Assembly (NCBI GenBank): GCA_964036195.1
Contig: OZ038460.1
Span: 6,513,504-6,577,503, forward strand
DNA length: 64,000 nt
Reading direction: 5' to 3'
Source of the DNA: Sphaerolaimus hirsutus
Lineage: Eukaryota > Nematoda > Chromadorea > Monhysterida > Sphaerolaimidae
Part shown: in pieces, positions 54,263 to 64,000 of the stretch
Position numbering within the stretch: the stretch's first letter is position 1
Layout: every line of letters starts with the position of its first letter
Notes under the pieces: generated by a model
The model's input: the letters and a program-made list of their open reading frames with translations, nothing else
The model's database searches: none
Told to the model about the DNA's origin: nothing
Program-made: the position numbers and the translations under genes

Positions 54263-56246
54263 AAGTGTCAACTAGTGTGCAAGTCGCCATAGGTGCCGAG
54301 GATAAATTATTATCCGTGAATGACGAGTGAATGTTTGGTTCAGAAAGTCCCTGCAACTTAACGTGATATGTATACGTGTCCGTTTTGACACGTCGTTGGG
54401 GTTCAGACTTTACTGCAATTTATTTTTTTTGCAGTAAACACGTCCCAATTTATTTGGTGTACAAATATTTATGTGTAAGGTAATTGCAAAATTAAGCTAA
54501 GTGGTGTAATGGTTGATTCAGATTAGATAAAAATGGTTGCTGACATTTTTGAACATGTGGTTAGTCATATTTAAGCCTCACCACAGACATAAGAGATATT
54601 ACTTAAATCCTCTACATATTTACACAATGCCCATGCATAGGTATTTAAAAGTTAGCTTTGCATGTACCTATTTATCAAACTAAGAACACTTATGTTTTTT
54701 GTTGTATACTTTATGTATTAATCATTGCAATTGTGCACCTTTAAATGATTACAGATTACAATTTCTAAGCACAAAACATAAACATTCAGTAAATAACTTA
54801 GTTATTGTTCTGACAGGTGCTTTAGTGTTTAAATTACACCACACAATACTGAATTTGCACAGTTATCATCTTTCAGACAACCCAATGTCACATATCAAAC
54901 CTAAATTGAAATTTTGAATACCTATACATTTGTGTTCATACTTAGATAGGTGTTCAATGTTCATACATACATATTCATCAGTTCATATAATATGTAGAAT
55001 GTACATATTTATGTACAACAGTCTGATAAATGATGTGGCAAATTATAACGATTGCCAACCGTGTGGCAAGAAGATGAGAGGAAAATTTACTGCTGCAGCC
55101 TAATAAGTGGCTATTTATTGCATTTCCATGTATGCACGTTCTTCATGGATCTTGGAGTAGTAAATGGATAGTGCGAATGGTCAAATTCTGAATCAAAATT
55201 GATAAAGGAACACACACACACGCATGTAGAAGATTTATTTTGAAAAACACAATGGCAAGTGGGCCATTATGCACTTCTCTCATGGATGTGTATTTTGGTA
55301 TCTGCCAAATGCTTTTGATGTTGTTGAGTGCTTACCTAAAATGGAAGCAATTAGCAATTGCTCATTATGGAATGAATGCCATATGGCAAGGCTGAAATGA
55401 ACAATATTTTTGTGTAACATTTTTCCTTTTCTCATGTTGAGGTTAATTTGAAAATATTCTATACTCACAGCAGATGCTTATATTTAAAAAAACAACAGGA
55501 AATAAATTGATTTCATTTTTGTTTTCATTTTTCTCTTCAATTTTTTTTTGAATTAGGTAACCCATAAAATGTCACTTCTCAACATGCCACTGTAGAACGT
55601 GCACTAATGCTTTGGATGCTTGAAAACAAAGAGATGTTCCCTCTGCATTTACTAATGCCTGTTTATCTTCCTTTAAATAGCATTGTTTCAAGTGCACTTT
55701 CTCTATTATGTGCCTGGCGCTTCACCAGGATACAGATGCTGAAAAATGTCTCACGCACTCCGCGCATAAATATTTAAATGTGTAAATAAGCTGTGGAAAT
55801 TTCCTTTTTGAGGAGGTATATAAATACTTTGGCGCAATACAAAAAGACATTTTAAATACAACAGATACTATCAACAACATATTTCTGAAAGAATTTGACT
55901 TCCTGTCATAAAAATGAAATGAACATGTGCCAGAAAAAATGATATCAGCAGGCCACTGTGCAGATACACTAATTGCTAATATTGTATGCCTGTCTCTGTT
56001 CTGCTTGACCACAGGTTAGCCATCAGACTATTGATTGCGTAAACAGGTGCACTGATTATCGATAGTTGTTGTCGATAATTATGTGAAGTATATTGTATTT
56101 TAAGTGTATTATGTGAGGATGTATTTTACTTGGTCAATTCAGAATTCACCTGAAATACCAGTTTGGATTGAAATTCACAAACAATTCACGATTAGCTTAC
56201 CTAGCTGGTATAAAATTTTAGCAATTAGAAAATTAATATTTAAGTA
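54263..56246. other. Unique region, no supported gene
   Basis: AT-rich sequence with no recognised coding, RNA or transposon feature. Confidence 0.35.
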
Positions 56247-56439
56247 CTGGGGCACTCCCAAACATTGTAAAATACCCTGTAAAACATTTAATGTAACGCA
56301 AATTGTAAAATATCATGTAAAATGCCATGTAAAATGGCAGACAAAGTAAACGGAAACGAAGTCTACCATTTTCCGGGAGATGACATTTGCATGACATTTG
56401 ACATTTTACAGGGCACTTCACAAAGTCTGGGACTGGCAC
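56247..56439 (-). mobile_element. Family B element with GT..AG ends (minus strand)
   Basis: On the minus strand it begins GTGCCAGTCCCAGACTTTGT and ends TTTGGGAGTGCCCCAG. About 193 bp. It has the same end structure as the insert at 6574-6753. It lies upstream of the Ly6-type exons. Confidence 0.75.
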
Positions 56440-56462
56440 CTAACACCCAATTCTCCCCCAAC

Positions 56463-56987
56463 GGCGCTACGCACACTGAAGCCGAAATATTCGGCATACG
56501 CACGTGTTCATCTGCCGAATCCGAATTGAAAAATTGCCGTTCGGACGTTTTAAGTTCAGCATTTAAGGGGCTGCCATATTGAATTTTGAAAAAGTGCGCA
56601 CGATATTCGGACAAATTCGGACGAATTTGAGCGTTAATTTTTAGACGCTGAAGTATGTCGAAAGCAACATACTTCGGCATTTTCTATGATAAGGACAATA
56701 GCTGAATGTGTGTATTTACCGTATTGGCTTGCGTACCGTACCGTACTCACAATTTCGACTTCGCAGTTCAGCATTCAATATTTCATCTGATTTTGCCGAA
56801 TGGTTTCCGCATGTAAAAGTGTACGCATCTTTTGAATGCTGAAATACATGCTGAATTGACAAACAGCCTAATTTTCAAGAGTACGGACGATTTAAGTTCA
56901 GCAAGTTTTTTTCTATTCAGCATTTAATTCGGCATTTGTCAAAAACGTGCGTATGCCGAATATTTCGGCTTCAGTGTGCGCAGCGCC
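56463..56987. mobile_element. MITE with 43-bp inverted ends
   Basis: The left end, GGCGCTACGCACACTGAAGC, and its partner at the right differ at one base over 43 bp, including CCGAAATATTCGGCATACGC. AAC flanks both sides, a possible 3-bp duplication. Its right end lies 23 bp before a Ly6 exon. Confidence 0.85.
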
Positions 56988-57010
56988 AACAACCCCCCCC
57001 CCCCCCTCAG

Positions 57011-57805
57011 CGACGGGCATCCGCTGCCTTCAATGCGACGCCGTGCCGCAGGAGGAAGTGGGCGCGTGCAGAGCGGGCCGTCTGCGTGCGCAGCCGTGCC
57101 CCAAAATTGAGCACACCCACTGCATTACGCACCTGTCCAAGATGGTCTCCACTGGGGAAGTGAAGGTGGGTTCGGGGGTGGGGGGTTTGGGGTTGTGTGG
57201 TTGCTTTTTTGGGACACACACCAATTTTCTGCCGACCATTCCGAGAAATAAAAGTCTCATAAAACTCATAAATCAGATTTGAAAGCATTTCAGTTTACCG
57301 GAATAAGGTGTCCATCAACTACTGTTTGCAGAGATTAAAAATGATTAATTCCGGTAAACTCAAATGCGTTCAAAGCCAGAGTGGGGGGGCGGGGTCTTAC
57401 CTACATTGAGAGTGGCCCAAAAACGCGGCGTGTGAGTTTCTTAACAAACTACCGCAAAATGTTCGGTAAACGGTACGGTACACAACTTCCGGTTCAAAAA
57501 GGGGGCTGCCCCCTCATGATCTACCCCCCGAAGTGCCAAATCCTGCTGTTTATTATCTATGTCCCAACATTTTCCGTTTCCGTTTTCTGTAAAAAGTTAA
57601 AAAATCTTACCCCCCCCCCCCGCAGGTGATGTGGCGTCGGTGCGGCACCCAAGTGGACATTCAAAACTGCACCAAATGGCGCATACCCATGCAGTCGGAC
57701 AGGGGCATCGGCGCTCTCTTTGACCAGCGTAGTGACAGAGATTACGTGGCCAAAACTAGACGCAGACGATATTACAATGACAGGGTTGAAGTTGGGCGAA
57801 AACAG
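57011..57805 (+). CDS. Ly6/uPAR three-finger protein, two internal exons
   Basis: Exon 57011-57165 (acceptor phase 1, donor phase 0) encodes IRCLQCDAVPQEEVGAC, then QPCPKIEHTHCITHLSKMVS. Exon 57626-57805 (or to 57829) encodes VMWRRCGTQVDIQNCTKWRI and then a basic stretch, KTRRRRYYNDR. The spacing C-x2-C..C..CP..C..RxCG..NC is that of Ly6 domains, which in arthropods and other animals are often GPI-anchored or secreted (for example Quiver-like proteins). The signal-peptide exon upstream and the C-terminal exon with the final CN pair are not identified. Both acceptors follow long poly-C tracts. The choice between the two second donors is open. Confidence 0.75.
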
Positions 57806-57829
57806 GTAGAGAGGTATGAGGAGATCAAG

Positions 57830-58365
57830 GTTGTTTGGGGAGGGGGGTTGTGACTTTGTTTTTGTGGTTATTCTTTAGGGGTAGGTCACAAGATGATTAT
57901 AGGGTTGAAACGGTATACCGATCCCGAGACATGACATGAAGGTTCCAGCCCAATACTAATTCCGACAAAATCCCAAAAATTCAGTATCTATTAGGCGATC
58001 CCGAGCCAGACACACCAATTTAGCTACGGCTTTCCAAAAACCAGGCACCAGGAACAAATGGCGCCAATAGCACTAGCTGGCATTTCTAGCTGCACCTTGT
58101 GGGGAGCCAGCTGTCAAACGCCATATCTTATTGGCGCCATATTGCCACCTACAATAACTTCATATCGGCGCCTCGCAAATAGCGCCAGAGCATCGAAATT
58201 CCATGCCCAAATCAACTAAATCCCACTACCGTCACAGGTGTGCTCATTTGGCTGTGACAGGGATGCCTGCCTGATAGCAGCTGACCACTCAAAATCGCCT
58301 CCACTCATACCAGTACCATTATTTCTACACCTTTGCATATTTCTACTTTTGCTACATCGATAATA
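57830..58365. other. Downstream of the Ly6 exons, no supported feature
   Basis: Probably intron of the Ly6-type gene. GGCGCC words at 58058-58190 may be a decayed family D end. Confidence 0.35.
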
Positions 58366-58646
58366 TACCGTATTTGCTTGAATAATGCCCCTATTTCGTC
58401 GGACTTTTTTGAGGGGGAATTATTCAAGGGAGGTTATTATTTTGTCAAAATTTTCAAGCATGTTTCTATAAACTCATTTCACAACTCATTTCACAAACTT
58501 ATTAACATAAAAACGTGCCATTTTTGTTAAAATAGGGCAGAACAAATTCATCAAATCTCTTGAGGGAAATTATTATTTCCTCACTCGTCTTACAGGGGAA
58601 GTTAAAAGAGGGGGAATTATTCAAGGGGGGACTATTCGCAAATACC
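58366..58646. mobile_element. TACCGTATTT MITE, word GAATTATTC
   Basis: Begins TACCGTATTTGCTTGAATAA and ends GACTATTCGCAAATACCGTA (terminal bases changed). GGGGGAATTATTCAAGG words lie near both ends. Confidence 0.7.
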
Positions 58647-59330
58647 GTATTTCGCATTTGAAGAGTCGATTGGATATTTTTCTGTTTTGTTAAAAAAATA
58701 AAAGCCAGCTAAACGGACATTTTGTGATGTATCTTCCTATTTTATTCCAATGTGAATCGTTTCTCAGAGCTTTATTTATTATTGATCAATGGGTTCCAAA
58801 AATTTAGTCACGAGTCTCGATAATGGTATTTAATTATTTTGTACAGATCGCACTGAACACCGTGCAAAGAATGTTAAAATACCGTATATAAGAATACAAC
58901 TTTACAATTGATGGTAGACAGGGACGTATCCAGGACTTTTGAGCGGGGGGGGGCTGCTTGTTCACGGAACCCGGCGAACGGGGGGGGGGGCTGAGCCATA
59001 AGTAGGCGCCAGCGCCATGGAACGCTGTATATGTATTTAAATATACATACAAATACAATGTAAAACAGACCGTTGAGTGAATTGAAAAGGATTTGTGGCG
59101 AAAGGGAACAATCTACCTAGTGATATTCCTTACGTCTGGTAGAAAAATGCGCGCTTGCGCGCAAAATTTTTGAATTACACCTTGCAAAATGATACCGAAA
59201 GTTGTTTTTCAGGTCTCACCCCGGGAAGGGGGGGGGGCTGCAGCCCCCCCCTGGATACGGCCCTGATGGTAGATTTGATTGTAAAGTGTGCGGTCAGTTG
59301 AAAACATGAATGCACCCACACTTCCCTTAT
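58647..59330. other. Spacer without a supported gene
   Basis: GGGGGGGGCTG and CAGCCCCCCCC phrases at 58945-59000 and 59220-59260 point towards each other, perhaps another decayed fold-back. No gene. Confidence 0.35.
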
Positions 59331-59833
59331 GGAGCGATTACAGCTCGGACGTAAAATACCAGTGTAAAATTCCATTGCAAAATTGATTACATGAAAGTGG
59401 ATGATGATACCGGTCTGCAATTTTTCATGGACAATATGTTTATCAATACCTTCATTGTGACCAAGGGTCATATCGTCCACGGTCACTTCTATTTGATTCT
59501 GAAAATTCAAAAATTTTGATTTTACACTGCAATTTTACGCCAGCTGAAGAAAAATCTTTTCTACGCTATGTCATTGCATGCAATCACCTGGCGTAGCTGA
59601 TTTATCGATTGATTTTTCTTCAGCTGGCGTAAAATTGTGGTGTAAAATCGAAATTTTTGAATTTTCAGAATCAAATAGACGTGACTGTGGAAGATGACCC
59701 TTGGTCACAATGAAGGTATTGATAAACATATTGTCCATGAAAAATTGCAGACCTGAATCATCATCCACTTTAATGTAATCAATTTTGCGATGTAATTTTA
59801 CGCTGGATTTTACGTCCGAGCTGTAATCGCACC
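59331..59833. mobile_element. Family I-related fold-back MITE
   Basis: Ends are GGAGCGATTACAGCTCGG and CCGAGCTGTAATCGCACC. The arms run about 240 bp each; GGACAATATGTTTATCAATA on the left is answered by its inverse on the right. The centre is near 59580. Confidence 0.85.
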
Positions 59834-60021
59834 ATTATAGCTTTATTTATAATAATACGAATGGCTCATGAAAAGTTTTTTTTTATGTACCTATTTTTTT
59901 ACCTACCTTTACATGTTGTGTGGCGAATAACGCATAAATGCAATAATGATAAATAAACTGCCATTTTTGTCATTTTCTAAAATGTTTGCCGGCAAAAGCT
60001 AAATCGCATATACCTCCATAA

Positions 60022-60477
60022 TCGTATTAAAATACCTCCAATGGAATACATTCAATTGCTTTCGTCCGTTTTTACTGTACCACCAATTAGAGGATACTTT
60101 ATGTTAGAGGTTACTTTCCATTGTTTTCCCCAGATTTTGCAAACATTAAACCAACAGTGGACAAAACAACGCAATTCATTTTATCAAACTGGAATGTATC
60201 AAAACGGTGAACGAGGCACAATACAAGTTGACACGGAGTTGTCTTAGTGCCCAACGGCAACATTTTCATCGTTGTTTGCCATGTTTGGCCACTGTATTTA
60301 CGATTTTATGCGTTTTGGCACGCAGCCAGCTGTGCATTTATAGGAGGTACACCTTCAATTGGAGGTAGGCCTTGTTTATTTCGTCACGTTCAGAAAAGCC
60401 AAAAGTAATATACCTTCAATTAAAGGGTAGGTACTTTATATTGGAGGTCTACCGTCAATAGGAGGTAATACGGTAAT
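60022..60477. mobile_element. TACCGTATT MITE, word ACCTCCAAT
   Basis: Right end CAATAGGAGGTAATACGGTA; the left end is decayed (TAATCGTATTAAAATACCTCC). Words TACCTCCAATTG and CAATTGGAGGTA recur. Confidence 0.6.
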
Positions 60478-62675
60478 ATGTAGATACGTCGTATCATAAA
60501 ACATTACGCTCGTGTGGGGAACGACAATGAAACATTTAATATGCAAAAAGTAAATATTATGCATTTACTAATGCGACATAGCATGCATATGCTTAGCATA
60601 TTTAAGAAATGCATGGAAAAATTCCGTAGCATGGATCGAAACGTTAGACTTGAGAGATGACAAGAAACATCATTACCTATAGAAACTAGACAACCTCGGG
60701 CGGCAGCTTTAAACTTTATTTTTTATTATTATTTTTTTTGGAGTTGTGCCAAATCGGGAATGTTAAATCAGCGCGGTTTCGATTAAATCATGACTGATAA
60801 TTTCATCAAAACCTCACTACATTCTCAATATCTGATGCGCCACGTCTTTATACAGCGTTCAATCATTTTTACATACTGGATATGTATAAAATGGACTGCA
60901 GTCCCGGTAAAATTGGAATCGTGCCAAACTTTCGAAACTCCATAAAATACAAAAAGCGTGAATTTGGACGGTCGTCCGGTCTTCCCGGTTTTCGCTAAAT
61001 ATTTAGCTTTGGCGGTTTTTTCAACAACAACCAATACTTTTTACTCACTTTTTGCCCGGGTGCGCATACAGAAGCCCCGATAACAATAGGACAAGTTTCC
61101 ATTTAGATTTCGAATTTGAACTAATGTTTATTTGCGCGACTGATTAGTGCCAGCCAAAAATGGGAGGCCGGCCCGTTTCCGCGGCCATTTACATAAAATA
61201 CGTCTGTTTCTGTTTGCATTATACGCTGTTTATTTTTCCAAATGACCTTCATTTCATTTATTTGCCGCCTATAAGCGCCCAATGTTTGGCGTCATCGGAT
61301 GCGATCAAGTGGAAATTTGCAAAATTTGCGTGAAATTTGCACCCGCCCGCCGTCCATCTTTGCACGCTCTGAATATGCGGGTGGAAAAAAGTGCCGATCC
61401 GTTTTGTCTACCAGGGGCTCAATTTGATTAGCCCAACGCGTTTTTTTCGGCTGCCCGATTAATATGCCCAAAAAATATGGCGCCTTAATCAGGCTGACTC
61501 TGATTGCTCTGACAAGTTACTATGATTGTCTCCAAAAACATTTTTTGACAAGTCTCCAAAAAGTGTCGGGCCGAACAAATTACGGCCCTGGTTTTTTCGA
61601 ACAGCATCTGGGATCCGGCCGGGATTAACAGTTCGTTTTATGCATCCTTTAATCAAACATAAATCAAATCCCCCGATATTCGCGTGTCGAACAGTTTTCT
61701 GCAGTTGTTTTAAAAAATCCGATCTACGAAGAACTACCGGTCTTCCTCCCAATTTGAATATTCCAAAAAATATTTATATCCTGCCGTCCTAAAAAAACAT
61801 CTGACACGCGCAGCTTGAGGTTCCATGCAATACGGTTGCGTAATTAGCGCCACATGCGCCGCGGCGGCGACACGCGACGTGCAGTTGCGTCATTTGCGAT
61901 GAAAAATGGAGATAAGCGTCCGAGATTGGAGATTCCTGCGGTTTTATCCTTGGGGGATTCCTGTGGTTTGTCTTTTCGGCGGGTGCCATTTGTCGCTTGG
62001 CCCCGCCCACTTTGATTTCTTCACCGCCGGCATAAAAGCTTCGTGTGGGTTTTATGCCGTACGTTTTTTGGTAGCATTTCATTTTCGGACGATTTTTAGT
62101 CGTTTGCAAATTGCAATTCCCTTTTTCATCTGGTAGCGGAAACTGACTTGAAAACTGGCAAGAATCCAAAGATATTACAAAGTTGTAAGGAACATGTCAA
62201 AAAAGCGATACTTAACAAATCCTGGTTCTTGTCACTTGAAAAAATGCGGAATTAAGCTCCAGGTGTTCTATACTACTTTGCACTTTAACTGCGCGTGGCC
62301 CAGGTGCTAATTTCATTCGCGTAGGTATTTAGGCGTAAATATGTTAAGTCGCATTATTTTCAGTCATTATCACATGATAATGAACTACTTAGGCATTGCG
62401 CGCGCTTTCTATCAGCGGGCAGGTTCTCGTATAATAGCTGAATAAAAATATTGCCGTATTTGTTGTTTGAACACATTAATACGACGGTGTTATGGCTTCA
62501 TTAAATGTTGCAATTACAATTTTTAGCTTTTTCACCACCCCAAGTTTGTATTTTATGGCCGACTGCGGTCATAGCCCAAGTTTGAATTCGTGCCGTCTTA
62601 CCTGGCTCGCCCCGGCGGCGCTAATGGCACAAGTAGCGTTGGAAAACCGACTCGAAAGCCAGCTGAACTATGATG
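60478..62675. other. Unique region with a GC-richer part, no supported gene
   Basis: 61100-62150 is GC-richer and rich in CpG (for example CGCCGCGGCGGCGACACGCG at about 61857). Open frames at 61489-61752 and 61789-62169 (minus) have no domain I know. It could be promoter or regulatory sequence. No transposon family was recognised. Confidence 0.4.
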
Positions 62676-63519
62676 ACAAAACCCGAGAGTGGATTCGGGT
62701 TTTGCGGTTTGCTAGATTCGGGTCTCTCGAAATATTGATTCTGCGATTCCGGGTCTTATTGTACTCGATAAATAGGTATAATCTGCCATATATTTTTTGA
62801 GTAACTTCCCCACGAAGTATTGAGGGGAAATTGGCATATAATACTGGCTGGTGCAACTGCAAGTTGACAAATGCTTTAGTTTTGACTTATGATTTTGCTC
62901 TTGACTTTTAACTGGACTCTTGACTTTGTCACATGCCACATGTGACAAAGTCAAGAGTCAAGTTAAAAGTCAAGAGTAAAGCATACTTGTCAAATTGTGG
63001 GACTGGCCTCTGGAGTGACAGTGTGGCACAAATTTGCTAAAATAATGAAGTTTTAAAATAATGAACAAAGGTGAGTGGAAATTCACTTCACATCATTTAA
63101 CTGAAGTGTTGTCCATCCATATTCATTTGATGATTTCATCTGATGACAATGCAAAGTTCAATAAACTCAATTAGTCCAATTTGTAAAAAAAGATTTTGGA
63201 GTGTGTTGTAAAAATGTTTTTGGAACTAGTCATTATGCATCTGGAATGTGGACAAATAACAACTTTCGCACCTGCAATTTTGTCAATCTTTGATGTTATC
63301 AATTTTTTGTGCCAAATACATAAATATGCACCTGCACAAAAATGGCCATTTTTAAATATTGTGAATGACTGGTGTGGCTCATGTCAAATGGATCATGCAT
63401 TTTAGCGGAGAAGCGATTTACTTATTGTAAATTTCATAAATTTTTCAGCATATAATTGCCATCAAATCAAATCCGGGTTCTGCCTAACTTGTCGGGTCGG
63501 GTCGGGTTTCGAACCCTAG
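62676..63519. mobile_element. Possible hAT-like element with CGGGTT words
   Basis: The right end, CGGGTTTCGAACCCTA, resembles the TAGGGTT ends of family F. CGGGTCGGGTCGGG words lie by it, and TTCGGGTTTTGCGG near the left. No clear left end or duplication. Confidence 0.4.
62876..62992. repeat. Inverted repeat of about 55-bp arms
   Basis: GACTCTTGACTTTGTCACAT and ATGTGACAAAGTCAAGAGTC meet at 62941. The arms continue outward with few differences. Confidence 0.8.
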
Positions 63520-64000
63520 TTCGCGCAGAAATAGCACTGTTTCATTCGTTGCCAAGCCGAAAATGGGTGAACTTCCGCTCTGTGTCATCGTATCCATTTA
63601 ACGGCAGGTGCGCTTTTGCGTTGCTTCTCCACCAACAGGGAAAACTTTGTGTATTTATCACTGTTTGCTGGGCCTGGGCAATTTATCACGGCGCGTGTTT
63701 GCACTTTTCTGTCAATTTCGCCCCCTATCGCATTATTTTGGCTTCTAACTTCTAAGATAGATGTAAACTAGTTTTTATTCTATAACAGGTAGCTCAAAGT
63801 TTTTGTGCACTTTTTGGTTATCAAATATGAATGGTTCATGATTGAGTACGTCGTCTGTGCGCCATATGCTTGCGAAATGTGTTTGCTATGTTTTTTTATG
63901 AAATAAAACATTTTTCAGAAAAACAGCCGTTTTTATATCAGGTAAGGTGGCTAATGATGGAGGAAAAATAAATATATTTTTATCCACTGAAGTTCTAAAG
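63520..64000. other. End of window, no supported gene
   Basis: A frame at 63456-63755 is open but unrecognised. No other feature is seen. Confidence 0.3.

Overview
The window is invertebrate animal nuclear DNA. Genes are split by GT..AG introns. The recognisable proteins are animal families: the C-terminus of Tubby-like protein 4, a Ly6/three-finger protein and an LDL-receptor class A module. Non-coding sequence is AT-rich and packed with short inverted-repeat transposons. No feature fixes the phylum; an arthropod or other protostome is my guess, and it is weak.

Layout. 1-1381: last four exons of TULP4 (+). 3374-10036: an upstream duplicated block and copy 1 (5033-7188) of a secreted cysteine-rich gene family, followed by mobile elements. 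10039-16960: nested hAT-like and other MITEs. 17400-21370: weakly supported exons, a broken LINE on the minus strand, and an LDLa exon with an unrecognised long ORF on the minus strand. 21380-25260: satellites, minisatellites and a MITE. 25370-38900: nested MITEs, an LTR-element gag ORF (minus), Harbinger transposase remains and fold-backs. 39022-47088: copies 2 and 3 of the cysteine-rich gene. 47140-50106: more MITEs. 50107-56240: few transposons and no gene I can support. 57011-57805: two exons of a Ly6-type protein (+). The rest is MITEs and unassigned sequence.

The three tandem genes encode predicted secreted proteins of 207-221 residues, made of a signal peptide and two related cysteine-rich repeats. 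All introns are phase 1, at matching places in both repeats. Shared and unshared transposons give an order of events: a TAGTGATG-type hAT insertion is in all three copies, a second hAT in copies 2 and 3 only, and a Harbinger-like MITE in copy 2 only, with an empty site in copy 3.

The most interesting observation is in copy 1. A 180-bp MITE sits inside coding exon 4. It begins with GT, ends with CCCCCAG, and its exact removal restores the exon seen in copies 2 and 3. It looks like an intron made by a transposon (an introner). Two other copies in the window also have GT..AG ends. A second theme is that several MITE families are built from short iterated words next to their termini, with one word spelling used throughout each element.
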